64,000 nucleotides of DNA, from positions 3,964,842 through 4,028,841 of the forward strand of contig CP096135.1 in NCBI GenBank assembly GCA_023213195.1. Reading direction: 5' to 3'. Of the stretch, positions 40,970-50,396 are shown in pieces; positions within the stretch are counted from its first letter, which is position 1, and every line of letters begins with the position of its first letter. The position numbers were made by a program, and so were the translations under genes. The stretch is from Sphingobacteriales bacterium JAD_PAG50586_3 (lineage in GTDB: Bacteria; Bacteroidota; Bacteroidia; CAMBQF01). Under the pieces are notes generated by a model. It was not told the origin of the DNA and ran no database searches. It saw nothing but the letters and a program-made list of their open reading frames with translations.

Positions 40970-41329
40970 ATGGATAAAAGCCAAATTGATTTATTCCTGA
41001 TGAGTGCCATGGAGAAATTCCCCACGGCACACCTGGGCATTATGCGGATGCAGTTAGAAGCTTTGGATAATGAAAAGATGATGGTGTTTTCATCGCTACC
41101 ATACAAAGAGCCGCAAACCGCCACCATACTGGCTTTTACCTGCGCGTGCGACAGGCTATACCTTGACGATATTGGCCTTGGAATTTTAAAGCTTGTGCTG
41201 ATATTATTTGTTGTGGGCTTTATTTGGTGGGTTATAGACATTTTTACCGCCGCCGACCGTGCCCGCGAGCATAATTTGAAGCTCTTTAGCCAACAAATGG
41301 TTATCCACTCTTTTAGCAGCCAGCCATAG
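40970..41329 (+). CDS. TM2-domain-like membrane protein (copy 2)
   Basis: 119 residues. ACDRLYLDDIGLGILKLVLI and WWVIDIFTAADRAREHNLKL align with copy 1, so it is a diverged paralogue. N-terminus MDKSQIDLFLMSAMEKFPTA also resembles copy 1. Probably co-transcribed with the M48 gene. Confidence 0.8.
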   Translation: MDKSQIDLFLMSAMEKFPTAHLGIMRMQLEALDNEKMMVFSSLPYKEPQTATILAFTCACDRLYLDDIGLGILKLVLILFVVGFIWWVIDIFTAADRAREHNLKLFSQQMVIHSFSSQP

Positions 41330-41382
41330 TTGGGGGTTGCTTATCTACAACATTTTCCCTATATTGTAGTTATATACCGTGT

Positions 41383-41988
41383 ATGGCTACGCACATTAAA
41401 ATAGTATTACTCCTTGTACTTTCTGCCTTTGGTCTTAGGGCACAGGAAACATCTATTTTAGGCAGTTTTGATGCCGCTGCCTTTAACGGCAAGGTGCAAC
41501 TTAGCTGGCAAATAACAGCCGGTAGCGTTTGCGATGGCATTAAAATATCTCACTCAACAGACAGTATTAATTTTACCCAAATAGGCGAAATTATTGGCGT
41601 TTGCGGCAGCATATCAGAACCTGTAAACTACAGCTTTACACACGATACGCCTTTGCAAAATGGCAAAAACTACTACCGCCTGCAACTGGGCGCTACCGGT
41701 AAATCGCCCATTATCAATATTAATTTAATTACCATTGGCAACAGTGGTTACCAAATACGCCCGCACCCGGTTAACGGGCCTGCTATGGTATATTTTACTA
41801 ATGAAAATCAACAGCCCCATACCCTTGTGGTTTACAATAGCAACGGGCAACAGGTGCAAAAATACTATACATCAACCGGTAGCTTTAATATTCAGCCAAC
41901 CGGCATTACAAACGGCATGTACCTTTTTACCATTGCCGATGAAAAAGAAAACATAAAATTACGCGGTAAACTTTTGCTTTTACAGTAA
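41383..41988 (+). CDS. Secreted T9SS-sorted protein
   Basis: 201 residues. Signal peptide MATHIKIVLLLVLSAFGLRA, a fibronectin-III-like beta domain (FNGKVQLSWQITAGSVCDGI), and a T9SS type A domain (YQIRPHPVNGPAMVYFTN to LRGKLLLLQ). Unknown function. Confidence 0.8.
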   Translation: MATHIKIVLLLVLSAFGLRAQETSILGSFDAAAFNGKVQLSWQITAGSVCDGIKISHSTDSINFTQIGEIIGVCGSISEPVNYSFTHDTPLQNGKNYYRLQLGATGKSPIININLITIGNSGYQIRPHPVNGPAMVYFTNENQQPHTLVVYNSNGQQVQKYYTSTGSFNIQPTGITNGMYLFTIADEKENIKLRGKLLLLQ

Positions 41989-42105
41989 TTGTGTGGGTTG
42001 GTTTGGCTAGCAAGGCTTGTTTAGATAAGGTGATGAATATCATATATTAACCCATATATAGTTAATACTTTTACTTAGCATATTTGTTAAGGAAATTCTG
42101 GTTTT

Positions 42106-43196
42106 ATGAAAATAAACTATAGCCAAAGTCTGCTATTAGTGGCTGCATTGGCACTACTATCCTGTAATTCAGAAAAAACTACACGGCCCGTAGAAAAAAA
42201 CTGGTAGAGGCGGTATACGCATCGGGCAAGGTAATTCCGGCAAACGATTATAAAATTTACTCGCTGGTTGATGGCACTATTGTTCAACGCCCCGTTACCG
42301 AAGGCGATAGTGTTACCACAGGCCAACTTTTATTTACTATAGACAATGCAACCCAGCAGGCCCAAACCGCTACTGCACGCGCCAATTTTCTAATAGCCGA
42401 AGATAATTATGGCGATAAATCGCCTGTTTTGCAAGACCTTAAATACCAAATTACCAGCCTGCAAATAAAACTTGCTGATGACTCTGTAAACTACATACGC
42501 CAGCGCAATTTATTAGACCAAAAAAGCACATCTAAGTTTGATTTTGACCGGGCAAAGCTGCGTTATGAAACCGCGCAAAACGATGTTAAAAGCGCTAAAG
42601 ACCGTTACACAAAAACCCGCAACCAGCTTAAGCTAGACTATGAGAATGCTAAAAACCTGCTGAACATAAACAGCACACAAAGCGGCTACTACGATGTAAA
42701 AAGCAGCATTAATGGGTTGGTGTACGAGCTTTATAAAAAACCGGGCGAGGCTATACGCCGTTTTGAGCCGCTGGCTGCCGTTGGCAACAAAGGCAGCTTT
42801 TATATACAGCTTTGGGTTGACGAGTTGGATATAAACAAGGTAAAAATAGGCCAGCAGGTTGCCATTACAATGGACTTATACAAAGGCAAAACCTTTAAAG
42901 CCAAAGTAACCAAAATATACCCCGTGCTAAACGAGCAAAACCAAAGCATACGTATTGATGCGGAGTTTATAGACACCCCACCGCAACTTATAGCCAATGC
43001 GCTGGTAGAAGCAAATATTGTTATTGCAGAAAAAGACAAGGTACTCACGCTACCTAAAAAGTATGTAATGGGCGATTCTGTAAAGGTTAAGGGACAAGAC
43101 AAGTACATACACATTAAAAAAGGGTTGGAAAATAGCGAAGATGTAGAAGTGCTGGAAGGCATTACAACCGAATCGGAAATTGTAATACCTAACTAA
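42106..43196 (+). CDS. HlyD/MacA-type periplasmic adaptor lipoprotein, one frameshift
   Basis: About 363 residues. Lipobox LLSC; after a lost A in the run 42194-42200 is restored: EAVYASGKVIPANDYKIYS, the barrel-sandwich lipoyl part, a coiled-coil hairpin (DLKYQITSLQIKLAD), and IQLWVDELDINKVKIGQQV. Adaptor of a tripartite exporter. Stop is four bases before the permease start. Confidence 0.85.
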
Positions 43197-43199
43197 CGC

Positions 43200-44452
43200 A
43201 TGGCCGGCACTAATGTTAAAATAGCCATAAGGCATTTGCTTAGTAAAAAAAGCAAACCATTATAGCCATACTGGGCGTTACATTTGGTATAGCCATGTAC
43301 ATTATTATGGCATCTGTTATGGCAGGGGTAAACTCTATGCTCGATGATTTAACATTTCAATCAACCCCCCATATTAAGCTTTATAAAGAGGCCGATATAT
43401 CTAAAAAACCGGCCTTAGCTAATAATTATGATAGTAAAACCACCATGCTTGTGGTGTGGCACCAAGGCCCTAAAAACGAGAAGCTAAATATTAAAAATCC
43501 TGAACAGGTTATTACCAATTTAAGAAAAGACCCTGCGGTTTTAGGCGTGTCGGCACAGGTTAGCACACCGGTGTTTTATAACTATGGGGCACTGCAATAT
43601 AATGGGGTTTTGCTGGGGGTTGATATTGATGATGAAGACAGGCTTTTTGACATTAAAAAAAACATACAAAATGGCAATGTAAACAACCTGCAAAGCATTA
43701 GCAACGGCATTTTACTGGGTGCGGGCTTAGCTAAAAAATTTAATATTACCACCGGCGATAATATTACCGTAACCACCCCGCGCGGGGTAGTGTATTTACT
43801 TAAAGTAGTGGGTATATATAAATCGGGCTTGGGGGCTATAGATAATGTACGCAGTTACGTATCGCTTAGCACTGCGCAAAAGCTGTTGCAAAAAGACAAA
43901 ACCTATATTACTGATATCAGCCTAAAATTAAAAAACAGGGATAACGCGGTAGCAAAATCTGTTGAATACAGCAATTTGTACGATGTAAAAGCAGAAAACT
44001 GGAAACAAGCAAACGCTGTTTTTGAGCAGGGTACTGTTGTGCGCAACATTATGACCTATGTAGTATCTATAACCCTGCTTATTGTTGCGGGCTTTGGCAT
44101 CTACAATATAATTAGCATGAATGTGCACAACAAAATTAAAGATATTGCCATACTTAAAGCCACCGGCTTTTCCGGAAAAGATGTAGTGCGCATATTTATG
44201 ATGCAGGCTATTATTATTGGTTTTTCTGGTGCATTTACAGGTATTGTTATTGGTTTCTTCCTGTCGTTGGGCATATCTAAAATACCATTTACCGGTGGCG
44301 AATATGCGGCTATAGACCATTTTCCTGTTAAGTTTAGTGCTGTATTTTATGTTTTTGCAATAGCATTTGGTGTAATAACCACGCTTGTTGCAGCGTATTT
44401 GCCATCTAAAAAGGCATCAAAAGTAGACCCTGTAGTAATTTTAAGAGGATAG
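43200..44452 (+). CDS. ABC transporter permease (MacB/LolE, FtsX-like), one frameshift
   Basis: About 418 residues. N-terminal membrane segment (IIAILGVTFGIAMYIIMASV), a large periplasmic MacB-type domain, and three C-terminal segments (VVSITLLIVAGFGIYNII; QAIIIGFSGAFTGIVIGFF; FYVFAIAFGVITTLVAAYLP). A lost A in the run 43245-43251 breaks the frame right after the start. Works with the adaptor before it and the ATPase two bases after it. Confidence 0.9.
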
Positions 44453-44454
44453 CT

Positions 44455-45130
44455 ATGGCAGATGTTATTTTAGACGCTAAACACATATCCAAATACTTCT
44501 ACGTACCCGAGGAGTTTAAGGTGCTTGATGATATAACCTTTACCGTAAACAAAGGTGAGTTTATGACCCTTGTTGGCAAATCGGGAAGCGGCAAAAGTAC
44601 TTTGCTGTATGTACTTAGCACTATGGATACCGACTACCAGGGCGAGCTGATATTAAACGGCGTAAACCTGCGTGGGCAAACACAAGACCAATTAGCGGCT
44701 TTTCGTAACCAACATATTGGCTTTGTTTTTCAATTCCACTTTTTACTGCCGGAGTTTTCGGTACTGGAAAATATAATGCTTCCGGCGCTAAAACTGGGTA
44801 AACTAACCAAGGAACAGATAGAACACAATGCCTACGAAAAATTAAAGGTATTAGGTATGCAAGACTAAGGCGCTAAAACTATCGTCTAAACTATCGGGCG
44901 GGCAGCAACAACGAGTGGCTGTAGCAAGGGCATTGATAAATGACCCCACTATAATTATGGGCGATGAGCCTACCGGTAACTTAGACTCTGCAAATACCGA
45001 AATTATTTTTGACATTTTTCAGCAACTGGCGCACGAGCAAAAACAAACCATTATTGTAGTAACCCACGACGATGATTTTGCCAAACGCAGCGACCGCACA
45101 GTAGTTATGAGCGATGGAAAGATAATCTAG
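44455..45130 (+). CDS. ABC transporter ATPase (LolD/MacB type), one break
   Basis: About 225 residues. Walker A GKSGSGKSTLL, Q-loop FVFQFHFLLPEFSVLENI, signature LSGGQQQRVAVARAL, Walker B IIMGDEPTGNLDSA, His switch VVTHDDDF. An apparent TAA at 44866-44868 (GAC-TAA-GG) sits before the signature; deleting the extra T gives DKALKLSSKLSGGQQQ. Energises the FtsX-type permease upstream. Confidence 0.92.
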
Positions 45131-45289
45131 CTGAGAGAGAAGTGAGGAGAGTTTCTGAACCCTGACTTCTGATCCCTGGGCTCTAAAAAAACGGCGCGCT
45201 TTTTGCTATTGATTTTTTGCCTGCGATAAGTGCTATCCGGGCGATATAATTTTCCCTTTTACCGTATTAATTTATAGCATCCTACACCA

Positions 45290-46231
45290 ATGGGTAATTT
45301 TTCCGTTCGCGTTAAGTGGCAGGTTTTACGCACCCGCCTGTATTTAGAAAGGCTTCACATAAAAGCTTTTATATTGCCCGCTATAGTTTTTGTCCTTAGT
45401 TGTGTGGGTGTTTTGTATTACTACAATGCTTTTCAGTTTACCAATATGTGGCAAACATGGTCTGTTGCCGGTGGAAATGCTTTTGAGTATTGCGAGCTTA
45501 ACCGCATGGACCAGCTAATACGTCAACCATCAAACACATGGAGCAACCTGGCGTATTTTCTGGTAGGCCTGTTTGCTCTTACCGTAGGCATACACGACCT
45601 TAAATATGCCGAGCGGAAACAATCGCATAACTTCTTAGTGCGCTACCCCATATTCTCGTTGCTGTTTGGCCTGTCGGCATTGTATGTTTTTGTAGGCAGC
45701 TTTTTATTCCATGCCTCGCTAACCCTTACCTTTCAGCACCTGGACCAAGCCGGATTGTATTCGGTAATTGTAATGGTGCTAACATTTAACCTCTACAAAA
45801 TATTCCCCGTACTGCGGTTTAAGGGGCAGTACAAAAGCTCTCACGCGTTAATGATAGCCTTTGCCCTTGGTTTTAACTACCTGATATTTACCCGCCTTTG
45901 GCTTATAGATATTAATGTGCTGTTTCCTGTACTTATAGTTATAACATTTGTATCAAGCCTTTGCTACCTGCTGTTTGTAAGCAAAACCCACTACTATACG
46001 CAGTATTTGTGGGCAGCATTTATTGTGCTGCTGCTAGGGGCCATTGTATGGATTTTTGACCGTACCAATGTAGCCTGCAACCCAACCAGCGCCTTGCAAG
46101 GCCACGCCTTGTGGCATATATTTACCGCGCTGAGCATGTTGCTGATTTACCTGTATTACCGCACAAGCACTGTACCGGTAGAGGAGATGATTTTGAGGAG
46201 AGAGGAGCGAAGAGTGAGGAGAGGGAGGTAG
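45290..46231 (+). CDS. Alkaline ceramidase-like (CREST superfamily) membrane protein
   Basis: 313 residues with about seven membrane segments. Family residues visible: EYCELNR ... QPSNTWSNLAYFLVGL (the E/C and NxxSN block), GSFLFHASLTLTFQHLDQAG (Ser-x-x-x-His-Ala-Ser), and LQGHALWHIFTALS (His-x-x-x-His). These are the metal and acid residues of alkaline ceramidases (PF05875). The class cuts the amide of ceramides; Bacteroidota make sphingolipids, so the activity is plausible but not shown. Confidence 0.8.
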   Translation: MGNFSVRVKWQVLRTRLYLERLHIKAFILPAIVFVLSCVGVLYYYNAFQFTNMWQTWSVAGGNAFEYCELNRMDQLIRQPSNTWSNLAYFLVGLFALTVGIHDLKYAERKQSHNFLVRYPIFSLLFGLSALYVFVGSFLFHASLTLTFQHLDQAGLYSVIVMVLTFNLYKIFPVLRFKGQYKSSHALMIAFALGFNYLIFTRLWLIDINVLFPVLIVITFVSSLCYLLFVSKTHYYTQYLWAAFIVLLLGAIVWIFDRTNVACNPTSALQGHALWHIFTALSMLLIYLYYRTSTVPVEEMILRREERRVRRGR

Positions 46232-46282
46232 TTTTGAGTGGTGAGTCTTGAGGGCTGAGATTAAAGAGATAAAAAGATAAGA

Positions 46283-46537
46283 ATGTTTTTCTTTGCGATT
46301 GTCGTTATTATTGTAGTATGTACATTACCTGTAATAGTTATTATGGCTATTCAACTATACAATAAAGCATACGACAAGGAGCGAATATCTTTAGAAAGAG
46401 AACTAACAGCTGAAGAAGCATCAAAGCTAAAATTCAAATCTATAACTGAGGCAGTTACTGTAACTTTTGCAATAATAATTGGATTGCTGGTTTTATTATT
46501 TTTTGCCTTTGCTAATGTTTATGAAGGTATTGGTTAG
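46283..46537 (+). CDS. Small two-helix membrane protein
   Basis: 84 residues: a membrane segment at 2-25 (FFAIVVIIVVCTLPVIVIMA), a charged middle (ERISLERELTAEEASKLK), and a second segment (TFAIIIGLLVLLFFAFA). Not recognised. AT-rich compared with the gene before it. Confidence 0.6.
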   Translation: MFFFAIVVIIVVCTLPVIVIMAIQLYNKAYDKERISLERELTAEEASKLKFKSITEAVTVTFAIIIGLLVLLFFAFANVYEGIG

Positions 46538-46614
46538 TGCTACAATACCCTCTCCCGTCTGGCGCTTGCAGCACCATTCACCCTCTCAATGAGAGGGACG
46601 TTTTATTACCGCCC

Positions 46615-47124
46615 TTAAGCCCCTGCTACCAGAGTAATAAAATCGGCTTCGGTGTTTTCAATGGTAATACCCTTAAAGGCAAAGCAACCTAAAATTATCA
46701 GCATTAACAGGTCGTTATCTGTAACAGCATGGGGCAAAATTTCCATAACTGTTTGGGGCTTTAATGATGTGTCTAATCTATAACTTAGTATTTCTTGGCC
46801 TTCTGTAGTATAGAATGAAAGTTTAACCAAGGGTGAATTATGGACTTTACATTGATATTTTGCGCCGTTTGCAAATTCAATTGTACCCTTACTCCCAAGA
46901 AAAGAGCTGCTTAAACTGAGGATAATTTTACCCCCGCTTTCAATAATGGTTTTAGCTTTCCAAAAACCAATGTTTTTAATGACATAACTTTCACCGCCAA
47001 AATCAAACGATGCTTTAGAGGTTTTCTCGTCTTTTAACTCAACAATAACTTGGTTATTGCTAATTAGAGATGTTTTTTCTTTAGAAAACTCCCAAAACAT
47101 TTCAGCATTGATAATTGATTCCAT
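46615..47124 (-). CDS. Hypothetical protein, beta-rich
   Basis: 169 residues, no signal peptide. A beta-rich N-terminal part (SFDFGGESYVIKNIGFWKAK) with a hydrophobic C-terminal stretch (NDLLMLIILGCFAFKGITIE). A tubby-C-like/LURP-one type fold is possible but not shown. Not recognised otherwise. Confidence 0.6.
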   Translation of the reverse strand: MESIINAEMFWEFSKEKTSLISNNQVIVELKDEKTSKASFDFGGESYVIKNIGFWKAKTIIESGGKIILSLSSSFLGSKGTIEFANGAKYQCKVHNSPLVKLSFYTTEGQEILSYRLDTSLKPQTVMEILPHAVTDNDLLMLIILGCFAFKGITIENTEADFITLVAGA

Positions 47125-47202
47125 GTTTAACTTTTTATTACCCTATAAGTAGCACAAAAAGCCATAGAATTACAAGTATGGAAAATTTTGCAGCAGTTAA
47201 AA

Positions 47203-47228
47203 TAAAAAAGGGGCTAAAAGCCCCCTTA
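47203..47228 (-). terminator. Rho-independent terminator for the M42 gene
   Basis: GGGGCTAAAAGCCCC stem-loop followed on the minus strand by TTTTTTATTTT. Located 36 bases after the M42 stop. Confidence 0.8.
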
Positions 47229-47263
47229 AATTTATCACTCCTCACTTGGCACTCCTCGCTCCT

Positions 47264-48307
47264 CTAAAAAGCCCAATCGTAGGTATCAATATCTTCTAAG
47301 CAGCGACGTAGTAAATCTATGCTATCGCGAATGTCTTGTTTGTTAGCCATTTCTACCGACTGGTGTATATGGCGTGTGGGTATAGATACCGCACCGGCTA
47401 TAGCCCCACTTGGATTGTTACGTTGTATGCCCGCTGTATCGGTGCCACCGGCAGGTAATATCTCGGGCTGCCATTTAATCTTGTGCTTGTCGGCAGTTTT
47501 CTTCATAAAATCAACCATGCGATAGTCGCAAATGGTTTGCGAATCCATAACCTTAATGGCAGTGCCATGGCCTAGAGCGGGTAATCATTTCATGCTCGCG
47601 CGCACCTGGAATATCAAATGCAATGGTCGTATCAAGCCCAAAACCAAAGTCGGGGTTAATTTCTAAAGCCGCAGCCTGCACACCGCGCAAGCCCACCTCT
47701 TCTTGTACAGAGAATACAGCATAAAAATCGTAGGGCAATTTCTTAATCTCGCGCAGCACCTCAATCAATATAAATACAGATACGCGGTTGTCTATAGACT
47801 TGCCATTAACACAATCGCCCATCTCTATAAGCTCACGGTCGCGGGTAACAACATCGCCCACGCTAACGTATTTCTCCACCTCTTTTTTACCCATACCAAG
47901 ATCTATAAAATAGTCGGTGGTGTTGGGCATTTTAGTACGTTCTTCGGCACTCATTACGTGTATGGGTTTGCTACCCATAACACCAATTAAATCTTTTTGC
48001 CGTGTACTATTACACGTTGCGCGGTAAGGGTTTTTGCATCAAACCCACCCAGTGTGTGGAAGCGTACAAAGCCTTTATCGTCAATATGGGTAACTATAAA
48101 TGATATCTCGTCCATGTGGGCGGCTACCATTACTTTTTTATCTTTTTTGCCTTTGCGGAACACCGTTACGTTGCCCATATTGTCTATGGTAACCTTATCG
48201 GCCAGCTTTTTAACCTCGTGCAATACCACCTGGCGTATGCGTTGTTCGTAGCCCGGAGCGCCGGGGGTTTCGCAAATTTGTTTTAACAGTTTAAAATTGA
48301 TAGACAT
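47264..48307 (-). CDS. M42-family metallopeptidase (aminopeptidase), two breaks
   Basis: About 347 residues. Di-zinc aminopeptidase. Metal/catalytic motifs: VMVAAHMDEISFIVTH (His), CVNGKSIDNRV (Asp), VFSVQEEVGLRGVQAAA (Glu-Glu), and IPTRHIHQSVEMANKQD (C-terminal His). Breaks: a lost A (T-run 47995-47999 on the plus strand) and an extra base at 47576, where CGCCTAGG appears as CGCTCTAGG on the coding strand; correction gives ITRLGHGTAIKVMDSQ. Confidence 0.88.
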
Positions 48308-48462
48308 GGGAATGAATTTAATTGGGTAAAGGTAACAAATCTGAAAGATGAAAGTTGATCCCGATAACTATCGGGACTGAAAGATTGGCGATAACCGCTG
48401 TTTTTTGTCTTTTTCTACCTGATAAACAAGACTTAGCTTTACAGTATTAAACTACAGGAACT

Positions 48463-49260
48463 ATGAAACGACTGCTACTCTTATTGCTTTTAAGCATTGG
48501 TGCAAGCAATATGCGAGCGCAGGATTGCATTGGGTATATACCTGAAAATGCAATAGTATTGTGTGATACATTTACTATTTTACAGTCTAATAATAATTAT
48601 TCATATTGGGTAACCAACGATACTGCTGCTGTGTCTGTTAGAGGAAATAATGATACGTTATATTATACAGGATATCGAAATCATGTCGCAATAGCTAATA
48701 TTGCTAGAAATAACGTTATATACATGCAAGGCTTTAAAACTTTTGCTTTAATTCAGGGTAATAGCAACACGTTATATATGAATGGTGTGTCTAACTTAAT
48801 TTTGTTTGGGGATTCAAATATCGTTTATGGAAAAAACATCGAAGTATATTTTAGTGCAAGCAATAATAATCTTGTAATTGCTGACACAATTAATATTTTA
48901 GGAGATACCGGTTTAAATAATATTACGGACACAAATAGTGTATGTTCAAGTATTCAAATATCAACCCAAAATGCACCTCCAAATCCCTGTGCCCAAACAA
49001 TAGGCATTATAGAGAATATTGCTTCTATTGATGTGTACCCCAACCCATCTACAGATAATGTAACATTTAGCTTACAAAATGCAGGCGAAATAAAGACAAT
49101 TACAATTTACGATATAGCAGGAAAAACCATAGAGGTTATTGCCAATATCAATGCTAATAAAGCTACTATTGATACATCAAAACTAAGTACCGGTATATAT
49201 GTATATTCTATAACCCTGGCCAACGGAAAAACCCAGCGGGGTAAGTTGTTAGTGGGGTAG
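48463..49260 (+). CDS. Secreted T9SS-sorted protein
   Basis: 265 residues. Signal peptide MKRLLLLLLLSIGASNMRA. The middle is Asn-rich with short repeats (GNNDTLYYTG, GNSNTLYMNG, GDSNIVYGKN) as in a right-handed beta-helix. Then T9SS type A domain (IDVYPNPSTDNVTFSL to QRGKLLVG). AT-rich for this region. Confidence 0.75.
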   Translation: MKRLLLLLLLSIGASNMRAQDCIGYIPENAIVLCDTFTILQSNNNYSYWVTNDTAAVSVRGNNDTLYYTGYRNHVAIANIARNNVIYMQGFKTFALIQGNSNTLYMNGVSNLILFGDSNIVYGKNIEVYFSASNNNLVIADTINILGDTGLNNITDTNSVCSSIQISTQNAPPNPCAQTIGIIENIASIDVYPNPSTDNVTFSLQNAGEIKTITIYDIAGKTIEVIANINANKATIDTSKLSTGIYVYSITLANGKTQRGKLLVG

Positions 49261-49268
49261 ATTTGGTA

Positions 49269-50228
49269 TTACAACGTAATAACCACATTACCTGTTTTCT
49301 CGCCTGTTTCAACGTATTGGTAAGCTTCAAGGATTTGCTCTAAGGGGTAAGTGCGGTCTATTACGGGTTTGTATTTGCCTTCTTCTATAATCTGCTTAAA
49401 AAAGAACATATCTTCTTTAGTATCTACCGGTATGGGAAACAGCACCTTTTTGCCGGGCATGAGCGGAGCAATTAGCGCCAGCCATACATTTTGCCACATA
49501 TACCCAAGCTCTGTTGATGTATAAAAAGCCTTAGGCTTGAGCAGATGTTTACATTTGAAGAACGAGCTTTTGCCTACCGAATCGAACACTGCATCGTACT
49601 GCTCATTTTCTTTTGTAAAATCCTCTTTGGTATAATCAATAACCCTATCGGCCCCCAGCGATTTTGCTAACTCTACCGCAGAGGTTTTGCAAACTGCCGT
49701 AACATGGGCACCAAAGTATTTAGCCAATTGCAGCGTAGCACTGCCAATAGAGCCCGATGCACCATTTACCAATACTTTTTTAGGGGTAGAAAAATCTAGT
49801 CTTTTGATGTAGTTATAGGCCAAAAACATACCCTCGCACACGGCGGCAGCTTCATTAAAATCCAGGTTAATGGGTATGGGTGTAATGGCCTTGTCTTCGG
49901 GCACGCAAACATAATCGGCATGGGTGCCAAATTTAAATGTGCTTAGGCCAAACACTTTATCGCCAACAGCAAACGTTTTAACGTCTTTGCCAATAGCTTC
50001 TACCACCCCGGCAAGCTCGGTACCCAATATGGTATTTTTAGGCTTGAATAAACCACCTACCACGCGCACAGCAAAATACTCGGCTTTTCTAAAGCCACAG
50101 TCGGTGCGGTTTACCGTAGTAGCATGCACCTTAATAAGCACTTCGTTATCCTTTGGCTTAGGCTTGGCAACTTCTTTAAGTTGAACAACTTCGGGCGGAC
50201 CGTAACGGGTGTAAACAATTGCTCTCAT
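49269..50228 (-). CDS. NAD(P)H quinone oxidoreductase-type medium-chain dehydrogenase
   Basis: 319 residues. MDR fold: N-terminal GroES-like domain (MRAIVYTRYGPPEVVQLKEV), nucleotide-binding motif NGASGSIGSATLQLAKYFG, and LGADRVIDYTKEDF. No structural zinc Cys cluster seen, which favours the quinone-oxidoreductase branch. Substrate unknown. Confidence 0.88.
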   Translation of the reverse strand: MRAIVYTRYGPPEVVQLKEVAKPKPKDNEVLIKVHATTVNRTDCGFRKAEYFAVRVVGGLFKPKNTILGTELAGVVEAIGKDVKTFAVGDKVFGLSTFKFGTHADYVCVPEDKAITPIPINLDFNEAAAVCEGMFLAYNYIKRLDFSTPKKVLVNGASGSIGSATLQLAKYFGAHVTAVCKTSAVELAKSLGADRVIDYTKEDFTKENEQYDAVFDSVGKSSFFKCKHLLKPKAFYTSTELGYMWQNVWLALIAPLMPGKKVLFPIPVDTKEDMFFFKQIIEEGKYKPVIDRTYPLEQILEAYQYVETGEKTGNVVITL

Positions 50229-50274
50229 ATAGCAATGTTAGTAGATAAAAAGCAGAATAAATTACAATAGGGGC

Positions 50275-50315
50275 CTCACCCCTAAATCCCCCTCTCCCAT
50301 AGAGAGGGGGACTTT
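50275..50315. repeat. Dispersed palindromic intergenic repeat
   Basis: CCCCCTCTCCCATAGAGAGGGGG palindrome preceded by CCTCACCCCTAAAT; same family as at 11365 and 36500. Confidence 0.55.
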
Positions 50316-50396
50316 TATATCTTGACTTAAAGGTCGGGGCCACAGTTTTCTTTTCTATATAAAGTTAACTCACACCTCAGCCCTCAAGACTGGATA

